From contig NZ_VFWZ01000001.1 of NCBI RefSeq assembly GCF_006443095.1, positions 124,001-188,000 on the forward strand: a stretch of 64,000 nucleotides of DNA. The letters are read 5' to 3'. This document shows positions 27,928 to 35,127 of the stretch, piece by piece. The first letter of the stretch is position 1. Each line of letters opens with the position of its first letter. Source of the DNA: Aquimarina algicola (lineage in GTDB: Bacteria > Bacteroidota > Bacteroidia > Flavobacteriales > Flavobacteriaceae). The notes beneath the pieces are model-generated. The model saw only the letters and a list, made by a program, of their open reading frames with translations. It made no database searches and had not been told where the DNA came from. Made by a program: the position numbers and the translations under genes.

Positions 27928-29424
27928 TCATAAAGTTTCTTCATTAAGGGAATCGAACACCTTTGCCATTCGATCGACAAACTCACGTGCTTCTTCTTTG
28001 TTTAGTGATGCAAACCCTATTCTGATCCCATTGTGGCGAGAATTATCATTATCATATCGTTTCCATTCATGGTTTAAAACGAGATTATGTTGTTCTGCTA
28101 TTTTTACAACATCATCCCAATGATACTTTTGATGTAGCCTAACCCATATTGCCATCCCTCCATTTGGAATATCAAAGTCAAAATAATCTCCCAATTTTTC
28201 TTTGAATAAAGAACAAAACAAGTCACGTCTTTCTTTATAGATTTTCAAAACTTTATTACAATGTCTTTGTACATCACCATTTATGATCATTTTGGCAAGA
28301 GTTTGCTCTAAAAGTGTATCTCCCTGACGATCAATAATCCTTCTTAACCGTGCAGCTTCATCCACAAAATCTTTTGGTGCAATTAAGTACCCAATTCGCA
28401 TTGCAGGAGCTATGATTTTTGTAAATCCTCCTATGTAAATCACATTTCCGCTATAATCATTGCTAGCTAAAGGTAGAATAGGGGCGTGACTGTAATGAAA
28501 ATCATAATCATAATCATCCTCTATAATGGCAAAACGATATTGTTTTGCTAATTCTAATAAGTGCATTCGTCTTTCTGCAGAAAGTGTAACTGTTGTAGGA
28601 TGATGGTGGTGAGAGGTGGTGTATACAACATCTATAGTTTTATTCTTACAGACATTTTCTATAGCTACAGTATCCAAGCCGTTCTTATCTACAGGAACTT
28701 GATGCAAAATACCACCAGCTTCTTGAAAAGTATTATCAGCAGTCATATAATTTGTTGTACCAATAATAATATTCTTCTTTTTGTGAAGTAAAAGTTGACT
28801 AGCCAGATAAATTCCCATTTGACTTCCTCTGGTAATCAAAATATTATCTTTATCAATATGCAAACCTCTCGTTTGATTTAGATAAGAAACCAAAGCATTT
28901 CTAAGTTCATCATTTCCATATATAGAGCGATATCCTAATAAACTTTTGTGATATGTTTTTTGCGTAATGTTGCGATATGTTTTAGCAATTTCATCTATAG
29001 GCGCTAATCTATTGTCAGGAACACCATCATCTATTCTAAGAATTTCTTTTTTATAAACAGTATTAGGCTTGCGATATAAATAAGGTCTTTTATGAAATGA
29101 AAAATTACTCTTATCATTTTTATACACCTCGTTAATAGTCTTAGAAAAGTTTTGCGTTTTGATGATAGGCAATGTATTACTTACAAAAGTACCTTTGGCT
29201 GGCACTGTTTTGATCCATCCTTGTGCAATCAATTCATCATACGCGGCAATAACGGTTTTTCTATGAATATTCAGATCTTCTGCAAGTTTTCGAGTACCAG
29301 GTAATCTTGTAGACGGAGGTAATTTTCCTGATTTGATGAACCCAATGATTTGATCACATATCTGCAAATACAGATTACGATTACTATCACGATCTAAAAT
29401 GATATTTTTTTTAAAAGGAAACAT
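27928..29424 (-). CDS. MocR/PdxR-type transcription regulator (GntR HTH + aminotransferase-like PLP domain)
   Basis: The 498-aa protein has a GntR winged helix at about residues 5-80 (LYLQICDQIIGFIKSGKLPP, TRKLAEDLNIHRKTVIAAYDEL). It is fused to a fold-type I aminotransferase domain (about 115-490) with the PLP lysine in IYIGGFTKIIAPAMRIGY and ITRGSQMGIYLASQLLL. Such regulators sense PLP or a PLP-amino acid adduct. It is divergent from a PNPOx-like gene, the usual target arrangement, with a dyad in the 83-bp spacer. Confidence 0.9.
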   Translation of the reverse strand: MFPFKKNIILDRDSNRNLYLQICDQIIGFIKSGKLPPSTRLPGTRKLAEDLNIHRKTVIAAYDELIAQGWIKTVPAKGTFVSNTLPIIKTQNFSKTINEVYKNDKSNFSFHKRPYLYRKPNTVYKKEILRIDDGVPDNRLAPIDEIAKTYRNITQKTYHKSLLGYRSIYGNDELRNALVSYLNQTRGLHIDKDNILITRGSQMGIYLASQLLLHKKKNIIIGTTNYMTADNTFQEAGGILHQVPVDKNGLDTVAIENVCKNKTIDVVYTTSHHHHPTTVTLSAERRMHLLELAKQYRFAIIEDDYDYDFHYSHAPILPLASNDYSGNVIYIGGFTKIIAPAMRIGYLIAPKDFVDEAARLRRIIDRQGDTLLEQTLAKMIINGDVQRHCNKVLKIYKERRDLFCSLFKEKLGDYFDFDIPNGGMAIWVRLHQKYHWDDVVKIAEQHNLVLNHEWKRYDNDNSRHNGIRIGFASLNKEEAREFVDRMAKVFDSLNEETL

Positions 29425-29470
29425 AACCGGACTATTTGGTATTTGAAAACTGGGTTGCTATAACACACCA

Positions 29471-29487
29471 TAAAACTATTAGTTTTA
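29471..29487. promoter_or_regulatory. Candidate MocR operator dyad
   Basis: TAAAACT-att-AGTTTTA (7-bp arms, 3-nt centre) lies in the 83-bp spacer between the divergent MocR regulator and the PNPOx-like gene, 21 nt before the latter's ATG. Position suggests an operator for autoregulation and/or control of the flavoprotein gene. Confidence 0.4.
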
Positions 29488-29507
29488 CACTATAAAATCA
29501 AATAATA

Positions 29508-30167
29508 ATGTCAGAGTATTCAGTTTCAAAATTAAATAAAGTAGTAAGAGGTCCAAAAAGAGCAAGTTATGATGTGGCTACTATTAATACTATTTTAGAC
29601 GATGCTTTTTTATGTCATATCGGTTATGTTTACAATGGAGAGGCAATTGTGATCCCAACAGCATATGGTAGAAAAGGCAATAAAATTTATATCCATGGAT
29701 CATTAAAGAATAGGATGATGCTAAGTTTATTAGCTTCGGGGAAAGCTAGTATTTCTGTAACTCACCTTGATGGTTTGGTACTGGCAAGATCGGCGTTTCA
29801 TCATTCTGCAAATTATCGTTCTGTAACTATTTTTGGTCATGTTGAAAAAATAGAAGATCCAACAGAAAAAATGGAAGCTCTTGCCTGTATTTTAAATCAT
29901 ATGGTTCCAGAACATTGGGATAATGTAAGACCTCCAAATCAAAAAGAGTTTAAAGCGACTTTGGTTATGGCAATTACTATAGATACAGCTTCTGCAAAGA
30001 CTAGGGCAGAAGGAGTAAATGATGAAGCAGAAGATTATGAAACATCATATTGGGCAGGTGTAGTACCTATCAAACAAGTTGCTTTTGATGCTATTGCTGA
30101 CGAAACTTTATCAGAGACCATTAAAATGCCAAAATCTGTAGAGAATTATATTCAAAAAAATAAATAA
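29508..30167 (+). CDS. Pyridoxamine 5'-phosphate oxidase-family flavoprotein
   Basis: The 219-aa cytosolic protein has the split-barrel FMN-binding fold: DAFLCHIGYVYNGEAIVIPTAYGRKGNKIYIHGS, then FHHSANYRSVTIFGHVEKIED, and a C-terminal YWAGVVPIKQVAF. It matches the subgroup commonly paired with MocR regulators, often annotated as flavin-nucleotide-binding. It may act on a vitamin B6 compound or be an FMN reductase; neither is proven. It is followed at 3 nt by a DUF1272 gene and then a GNAT gene. Confidence 0.87.
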   Translation: MSEYSVSKLNKVVRGPKRASYDVATINTILDDAFLCHIGYVYNGEAIVIPTAYGRKGNKIYIHGSLKNRMMLSLLASGKASISVTHLDGLVLARSAFHHSANYRSVTIFGHVEKIEDPTEKMEALACILNHMVPEHWDNVRPPNQKEFKATLVMAITIDTASAKTRAEGVNDEAEDYETSYWAGVVPIKQVAFDAIADETLSETIKMPKSVENYIQKNK

Positions 30168-30170
30168 TCA

Positions 30171-30461
30171 ATGTTAGCAATACGACCTACCTGCGAGAAT
30201 TGTAATAAAAGCTTACCAAGTGATAGCGATGAAGCAATGATTTGTACTTTTGAATGTACATTTTGTAAAGATTGTGTAGAACATATTTTACACAATGTAT
30301 GTCCTAATTGCGGAGGTGGTTTTGAAAAAAGACCAATTCGACCCAAAAATGCTATTAAAAAATATCCAGTGAGTACAACCATAGTGTATAAGCCCATTGA
30401 TGAAAATAGTTTTAATACATTACTTTTAAAATATAAAGATGTCCATCCAGAAAAACGATAA
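30171..30461 (+). CDS. DUF1272 zinc-ribbon-like protein
   Basis: The 96-aa protein has paired cysteines (CENCNK, CTFECTFCKDC, CPNCGG) in the DUF1272 pattern, likely holding two zinc ions. An Arg/Pro/Lys segment (FEKRPIRPKN) follows. The role is unknown. It starts 3 nt after the PNPOx-like gene and overlaps the next gene by 23 nt, so it belongs to a three-gene operon. Confidence 0.82.
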   Translation: MLAIRPTCENCNKSLPSDSDEAMICTFECTFCKDCVEHILHNVCPNCGGGFEKRPIRPKNAIKKYPVSTTIVYKPIDENSFNTLLLKYKDVHPEKR

Positions 30462-30987
30462 CACTATAGTAATTCACAAAGCAAGTATAGACGATCAAAA
30501 AATCATCGCTGATTTAGGTAAAAAGACGTTTGACCAATCATATGGAACTTTTTTCAAGAATAAGAAAAACCTTTCTGAATATCTTGAATCCTCATTTTCT
30601 TTAGATAAAATAGCAAACAGTCTAGAGAAATCGGATAATTTATACTGGTTGGTGAGAGATAAACAAGATGATGCTCCTATTGGGTATGCGAAGGTAAAGT
30701 TAAACTCTCCTTCAGAATTTATAGATAGTAATCATGTATCCAAATTACAACGAATTTATCTGTTAAAAGGGTATGAAGGTAAGGGAATTGGGAGTGAACT
30801 TCATCATTTTATTTTAGAAGAAGTAACCAAAACTGATAGCACTCACATTTGGTTATCAAATCTGAAAATCAAATCGCAAGCAGTCGCTTTTTATAAGGGT
30901 AAATCGTATCAAATTGCAGGAGAACATCGATTCACAATAGGTGATGAAACATTTGATTTTTGGGCAATGTATAAATGCTTAAAATAA
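30439..30987 (+). CDS. GNAT-family N-acetyltransferase
   Basis: The 182-aa protein has the GNAT fold, with motif A in LQRIYLLKGYEGKGIGSELHHFIL (acetyl-CoA pyrophosphate loop GYEGKGIG). Motif B follows (IWLSNLKIKSQAVAFYKGKSYQIAGEHRFTIG). It resembles spermidine/amino-group acetyltransferases of the PaiA type. It is the last gene of the operon with the PNPOx-like and DUF1272 genes. The substrate is unknown. Confidence 0.85.
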   Translation: MSIQKNDNTIVIHKASIDDQKIIADLGKKTFDQSYGTFFKNKKNLSEYLESSFSLDKIANSLEKSDNLYWLVRDKQDDAPIGYAKVKLNSPSEFIDSNHVSKLQRIYLLKGYEGKGIGSELHHFILEEVTKTDSTHIWLSNLKIKSQAVAFYKGKSYQIAGEHRFTIGDETFDFWAMYKCLK

Positions 30988-31067
30988 TACTTTTTTAAAA
31001 TGAACTATTTCATTTTATTAATCTGAAAATCAGTAGTGTAAATTAAATCTAGAAAACTAAAACAACT

Positions 31068-32489
31068 TTGAGACAAGATATTAACAATTGGTTTATATCT
31101 CCGAATGGAGAGAACACAGAATATGTTACAGATTTTTTTTCAGAAATCATTGCCCAGCTGATTGATAATAGTAGTAATAGATCTCAGGAAGAATTAGTGC
31201 CTTTGTTAAGAGAGGATTTTTCATTTATAAACGAATTAGAAGAACCTCATGATTTAGCACAGATTTTACAAAAGTTATCTACTATTTATGATAATAGTAT
31301 GAATGCTTCTTCGGTAGGGTATATTGGGCAAATGGACTCTATCCCAAACATTGGTGCGATAGTAGGAGATTTGATTACAGCAAGTATTAATAATAATATG
31401 CTAGCTAATGAAATGAGTCCCTTTTTGACATGGCTAGAACAAGAGTTGATTCAGGTCTTTTGCAGGTGGTTTGGATTTGATAAGAGAGCAGGAGGTGTGA
31501 TGACTAGTGGAGGTACTTTGGCAAATATTCAAGCGCTATTAGTAGCACGAAATATAAAATTAAACAGTAAAGATGGTAATGTTTACAATAGTAGTAAGCA
31601 ACCGGTTTTTTTTGCTTCAGAACACTGTCATTCATCAATCCTGAAGGCGGGAATGTTTTTGGGGATAGGAACAGAGAATGTAATTAAAGTAAAAACCGAT
31701 AACCGGGGAAAAATATCTATTGATTGTTTACGATCTGATATTGACCGCTCTTTACAAGAAGGAAAAATGCCTTTTGCCATAGTTTCTACTTTTGGTACTA
31801 CAAACTCCGGATCCTTAGATGAAGTAGATGAGATACAATCAATATGTAATCAATATCATCTTTGGCATCATATAGATGCTGTCTATGGGGGTGCAATGAC
31901 CTTATCAGAAAATCAAAAACATATATGCCCATCTTTTGAACATGCAGATTCAGTTAGTTTTAATCCACAAAAATGGATGTTTGTATCTAAAACCTGTTCG
32001 ATATTGATATTTAAAAATAACAAACAATTTCAAAATAGTTTTAGGATTGCTGCTCCATATACAAGTGAGACTAATGCAATAAATTTAGGCGAATTCGGAA
32101 TTCAGGGAAGTAGGCATACTTCAGTTTTAAAATTATGGTTATCTGTTTACTTGATAGGGAAAAAATCTTTTGGTAAGATTATAGATCTTAATATGAAGAT
32201 TACAAAATCCTTTACAGCATTTGTTTTACAAAATGAGCATTTAGAATTATATACAAAACCAGAATTAAATATTTTACTTTTCAGGCCTAAGAAAAGGGTA
32301 GGGCAATCAGAAAAAGAATATAAAAAGTCGTTATCAGACTTTCAAAATTATCTTTATCACAAATATATATATATAAGTTTAATCCCATGGAAAAATGAAA
32401 TGTGGCTCAAATGTATTTTCTTGAATCCCTATTTTGATGATAACGAATTGAAAAAATTAAAGGAAATTATAGAGGCGTATTTTGAGTGA
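31068..32489 (+). CDS. Group II PLP-dependent decarboxylase
   Basis: The 473-aa protein has fold-type I decarboxylase motifs: GVMTSGGTLANIQALLVAR, ASEHCHSSILKAGMFLG, WHHIDAVYGGAM (Asp pairing with the PLP pyridine nitrogen) and FNPQKWMF (Schiff-base Lys). This resembles the glutamate/diaminobutyrate/aspartate decarboxylase group. No ATG is available at the N-terminus: the frame opens after a TAG at 31050, and the only fitting start is TTG at 31068, giving MRQDINNWF. Substrate unknown. Confidence 0.88.
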   Translation: MRQDINNWFISPNGENTEYVTDFFSEIIAQLIDNSSNRSQEELVPLLREDFSFINELEEPHDLAQILQKLSTIYDNSMNASSVGYIGQMDSIPNIGAIVGDLITASINNNMLANEMSPFLTWLEQELIQVFCRWFGFDKRAGGVMTSGGTLANIQALLVARNIKLNSKDGNVYNSSKQPVFFASEHCHSSILKAGMFLGIGTENVIKVKTDNRGKISIDCLRSDIDRSLQEGKMPFAIVSTFGTTNSGSLDEVDEIQSICNQYHLWHHIDAVYGGAMTLSENQKHICPSFEHADSVSFNPQKWMFVSKTCSILIFKNNKQFQNSFRIAAPYTSETNAINLGEFGIQGSRHTSVLKLWLSVYLIGKKSFGKIIDLNMKITKSFTAFVLQNEHLELYTKPELNILLFRPKKRVGQSEKEYKKSLSDFQNYLYHKYIYISLIPWKNEMWLKCIFLNPYFDDNELKKLKEIIEAYFE

Positions 32490-32694
32490 TATATACAATC
32501 TCTTATGAATATAATTTTCTTACTTGGTTTTATAGAATAGAGTTTAGACTAGTCTTAAAATAAGAAAGTAAAGCGATAGTATATTACGGTTATGATTATT
32601 TTACTTTATGAAAAAATTGTTTTGGCAACATCTATAGTTTAAGACAAATATTCAACCAAAATTAAAACTTTATTATTTTACAAGTAAAGTTTTT

Positions 32695-32716
32695 AATAAG
32701 ACAATATTGTCTTATT
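32695..32716. promoter_or_regulatory. 22-bp perfect palindrome, candidate operator of the first Crp/Fnr gene
   Basis: The left arm AATAAGACAAT is followed directly by its exact reverse complement, with no loop. A loop-less dyad fits a dimeric regulator site better than a terminator, although Ts follow. It ends 21 nt before the -7 box at 32738, so it would overlap the -33 region of the Crp/Fnr promoter. Confidence 0.5.
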
Positions 32717-32737
32717 TTTTCTATTAATTGTTACTTT

Positions 32738-32745
32738 TATATTTG
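32738..32745 (+). promoter_or_regulatory. -7 element of the first Crp/Fnr gene
   Basis: TATATTTG matches TAnnTTTG exactly. Transcription would start near 32752, downstream of an in-frame TTG at 32728, which supports the ATG at 32794 as the true start of the regulator. Confidence 0.5.
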
Positions 32746-32793
32746 GGAAATAAAGGATATATATCTTATATAACATTGTTAGCAACAATTAAA

Positions 32794-33357
32794 ATGACAC
32801 ATCCTCTAAGACAACATATAGAAGAAATAGTTAGCCTTACAGATGAAGAATTTGATTTTGTATTGAATCATTTTGAGCAAATCAAAAAACGTAAACATCA
32901 ATACATTATTCAGGAAGGGGAAATAGTAAATAAAGAATACTGGGTAATAAAAGGTTGTTTAAAAAGCTACTTTGTTGACAATACGGGAAAGGAACATATT
33001 CTCCAATTTGGAATGGAAAATTGGTGGATTACGGATTATGAATCTTTTGTAAAACAAACCAGATCTAAGACTTCTATCGATTGTATAGAAGATAGTGAAT
33101 TACTATATATATCATTCGAAAACAGAGAGAAGTTAACTGCTCAAATGCACAAAATGGAACACTTTTGGGCTAAAAAAAGTAAATTCGGCCGTATTGCTCT
33201 TCAGAATAGGATTCTGTCATTATTACAAAATTCAACCAAGGAAAGATACGACTTACTTCTAGAACAATATCCACAACTTTTCCAACGTGTTCCTAAAAAA
33301 ATGATTGCTGCTTATTTAGGTGTTTCTAGAGAAACACTTAGTAGATTAGACTCATAA
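32794..33357 (+). CDS. Crp/Fnr-family transcription regulator (first copy)
   Basis: The 187-aa protein begins MTHPLRQHIEEIV. It has a cyclic-nucleotide-binding-like beta-roll (about 20-120, with YIIQEGEIVNKEYWVIKGCLKSYFVD) and a short C-terminal HTH (RVPKKMIAAYLGVSRETLSRLDS). It lacks the Cys ligands of FNR. In Bacteroidota such proteins often act without cAMP. It is followed by a probable operator and a tautomerase-SDR-NTF2 operon, its likely target. It is paralogous to the regulator at 38502. Confidence 0.85.
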   Translation: MTHPLRQHIEEIVSLTDEEFDFVLNHFEQIKKRKHQYIIQEGEIVNKEYWVIKGCLKSYFVDNTGKEHILQFGMENWWITDYESFVKQTRSKTSIDCIEDSELLYISFENREKLTAQMHKMEHFWAKKSKFGRIALQNRILSLLQNSTKERYDLLLEQYPQLFQRVPKKMIAAYLGVSRETLSRLDS

Positions 33358-33384
33358 CTCTACTTCTTGTCTATTATCACTCAA

Positions 33385-33413
33385 TGTGACCTACGTCACT
33401 TCAAAGAAGTGAC
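33385..33413. promoter_or_regulatory. Overlapping Crp-like operators before the tautomerase operon
   Basis: Two overlapping dyads are visible. TGTGA-N6-TCACT at 33385-33400 has the spacing and sequence of a Crp-type site. GTCACTTC-aaa-GAAGTGAC at 33395-33413 is a perfect 8-bp-arm dyad. They lie downstream of the Crp/Fnr gene and about 55-66 nt upstream of the expected transcription start (-7-like CACCTTTG at 33445-33452), a position typical of activation. Confidence 0.6.
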
Positions 33414-33479
33414 AAACCTCCTTTCTAAAATTTTAGATTCACATCACCTTTGTATGACAATTAATTTAACAAAAAAGTT

Positions 33480-33674
33480 ATGCCATACATTAACATCAGA
33501 GTTACTGACGAACAAGTAACACAAGAACAAAAACGTCAATTAATAGAAGGTGCTACACAACTAGTAGTTGACATACTCAACAAAAATCCTCGAACAACCC
33601 ATATAGTTATTGATGAAGTACCTATTGCAAATTGGGGAGTAAATGGAAAACAATATTTAGGAACTAAAAAATAA
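33480..33674 (+). CDS. 4-oxalocrotonate tautomerase-family protein
   Basis: The 64-aa protein begins MPYINIRVTDEQ, giving Pro at position 1 after Met removal, the catalytic base of the tautomerase superfamily. The helix EQKRQLIEGATQLVVDIL and TTHIVIDEVPIANWGVNG complete the usual betaalphabeta unit. It should be a hexameric or trimeric cytosolic tautomerase. It is the first gene of an operon with an SDR (5 nt gap) and an NTF2-like protein. Confidence 0.88.
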   Translation: MPYINIRVTDEQVTQEQKRQLIEGATQLVVDILNKNPRTTHIVIDEVPIANWGVNGKQYLGTKK

Positions 33675-33679
33675 AGAAA

Positions 33680-34423
33680 ATGAAAAACAAAACCGTAATC
33701 ATTACAGGAGCTTCCACAGGAATTGGTAAAGAAATTGCAAAATATTTTATAGAGCGAGATAGTAATGTTGTAATGAATTCTTCAAATGAAGAAAATTTAA
33801 GAAGGACTTACAAAGAATTTGACTCTCCCTCTAATGCTGTTTACTTAGCTGGAGATATCAGTAAACAAGAAACTAGTCAAAAACTTGCTACTCTGGCATT
33901 GGAAACATTTAATTCTATAGATGTCTTAATTAACAATTCAGGAGTATTTGCTCCAAAACCTTTCTTAGACGTTGAAGAAAAAGATTTAGAACGTTATTGG
34001 AGTGTAAACCTAAAAGGAACATATTTTACTTCTCAAGCGGTTATCCCACAAATGTTGAAACAACAAAATGGTTCTATAATTAACATAGGAACTGTATTGG
34101 TAGAACACGCTATAGCTGGGTTTTCAGCAACAGCACCACTAACAAGCAAAGGTGCTATTCATTCTTTAACGAGACAATTAGCATCTGAATTTGGCAAAAA
34201 CAATATTAAGGTTAATACAATAGCTCCTGGTATTATTAGAAGTCCGTTGCAGGGAAAAATAGGAATAGAGGATGCAGATAGTTTAGCAGGCTTACACTTA
34301 CTAAATAGAATTGGAGAAGCTATCGAGGTTGCCGAAGCAGCATATTACTTGGCTACCTCAAATTTTGTAACAGGAGAAACAATTAACATAGCTGGTGGTC
34401 ATACAGTTGGTCACGCTATCTAA
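33680..34423 (+). CDS. SDR-family protein lacking the catalytic tyrosine
   Basis: The 247-aa protein has the SDR cofactor motif TGASTGIG (9-16), NNSG (85-88) and the C-terminal TIAPGIIRSP and GETINIAGG. Where YxxxK is expected it reads PLTSK (153-157), so Tyr is replaced by Pro while Lys157 is kept; the usual Ser is also not obvious in NIGTVLVEHA. The protein may be a divergent enzyme or a binding protein. It sits between the tautomerase and the NTF2-like gene in the operon downstream of a Crp/Fnr regulator. Confidence 0.85.
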   Translation: MKNKTVIITGASTGIGKEIAKYFIERDSNVVMNSSNEENLRRTYKEFDSPSNAVYLAGDISKQETSQKLATLALETFNSIDVLINNSGVFAPKPFLDVEEKDLERYWSVNLKGTYFTSQAVIPQMLKQQNGSIINIGTVLVEHAIAGFSATAPLTSKGAIHSLTRQLASEFGKNNIKVNTIAPGIIRSPLQGKIGIEDADSLAGLHLLNRIGEAIEVAEAAYYLATSNFVTGETINIAGGHTVGHAI

Positions 34424-34434
34424 AAAAACAGATT

Positions 34435-34803
34435 ATGTATAAAGAAAGTATAAAAGAAATCGAAAGTATAATTACCAATTATTTCGAAGGGATTTTTCAC
34501 GGAGATTGGGCTAAACTTAAAGCTTGTTTTCATAAAAATGTAGCTATCTATGGAGACATTAAAGGTGTTGAGTACTTAAAAAGTATAAACGAATATCTTG
34601 AAGGAGTGAAAAACAGACAAAGTCCAAAAGATTTAAATGAGACATTTAAAATGAAAATCATAGGGATAGATATAATGGGTAAAATCGCAATTGCCAAATT
34701 ACATGTTCCTATGTTAGGGTATAATTATTATGATTACTTGTCATTAGCTAAAGTCAATGATGGATGGAAAATTGTAAATAAACTATTCACACATGAAGAA
34801 TAA
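34435..34803 (+). CDS. NTF2/SnoaL-like small protein (lumazine-binding-like family)
   Basis: The 122-aa protein has the cone-shaped alpha+beta NTF2 pattern: an N-terminal helix IESIITNYFEGIFHGDWAKLKACFH, VAIYGDIKGVEYLKSI, and strands GKIAIAKLHVPMLGYNYYDYLSLAKVNDGWKIVNKLF. Such proteins bind or isomerise small molecules. It is the last gene of the tautomerase-SDR operon and is followed at 31 nt by a terminator. Confidence 0.8.
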   Translation: MYKESIKEIESIITNYFEGIFHGDWAKLKACFHKNVAIYGDIKGVEYLKSINEYLEGVKNRQSPKDLNETFKMKIIGIDIMGKIAIAKLHVPMLGYNYYDYLSLAKVNDGWKIVNKLFTHEE

Positions 34804-34834
34804 ATAGACAGTTGTTATTGTATAAAAGTAATAG

Positions 34835-34863
34835 CGGTTCAGGTCGAAACTTGAACCGTTTTT
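34835..34863 (+). terminator. Terminator of the tautomerase operon
   Basis: CGGTTCA (34835-34841) pairs with TGAACCG (34852-34858) around a 10-nt loop and is followed by TTTTT (34859-34863). Confidence 0.75.
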
Positions 34864-34933
34864 GCGTTAAATTCAGTACCTTGTTATCCGAAAGGCAGAT
34901 GCGTTTTAATCCGCTAATGCTTTTATACTAACC

Positions 34934-35048
34934 CGGCAGTCTGTCTCAAAACCTACCATTTTGGTTTTGATATTCGGATAGATACCTTTGGAAAATTTCA
35001 AATACGAGATTTTCAAAGAGGTAAAATTAGTTTTGAGACAGACTGCCG
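34934..35048. mobile_element. 115-bp MITE-like element with 19-bp perfect terminal inverted repeats
   Basis: The left end CGGCAGTCTGTCTCAAAAC (34934-34952) and right end (35030-35048) are exact reverse complements. The interior (77 bp) has a further imperfect stem (ACCTTTGGAAAAT near 34985 against ATTTTCAAAGAGGT near 35009) and no ORF. The ends resemble insertion-sequence termini of the CTGTCTCAAAA type, so a non-autonomous transposon remnant is likely. A clear target duplication is not seen (TAACC occurs next to both ends, but 3 nt away on the right). A structured RNA is the alternative. Confidence 0.55.
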
Positions 35049-35105
35049 TTGTAACCAATTAAATTCACTACGCAAAAATAATGCGTACTAACCTTATAAA
35101 CTAGC

Positions 35106-35124
35106 ATAAGATTTCAAATCTTAT
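35106..35124. promoter_or_regulatory. Perfect dyad just before the orphan 462-aa gene
   Basis: ATAAGATTT-c-AAATCTTAT, 9-bp arms with a single central base, ends 3 nt before the ATG at 35128. The location suggests an operator or an RNA hairpin that hides the start codon. Confidence 0.5.
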
Positions 35125-35127
35125 CAA

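Larger units (their letters stand above)
32490..32793. other. 304-bp intergenic region with a perfect dyad and a promoter element
   Basis: No ORF is supported here. It contains a 22-bp perfect palindrome (32695-32716) and a consensus -7 box TATATTTG (32738-32745) that precede the Crp/Fnr gene. The first 200 bp are AT-rich without further recognisable structure. Confidence 0.5.
34804..35127. other. 324-bp non-coding region rich in inverted repeats
   Basis: No ORF is supported. From left to right it holds a terminator (34835-34863), a 115-bp element with 19-bp perfect terminal inverted repeats (34934-35048), a small dyad TACGCA-N7-TGCGTA (35069-35087), and a perfect 9-bp-arm dyad (35106-35124) just before the ATG at 35128. 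Confidence 0.6.
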
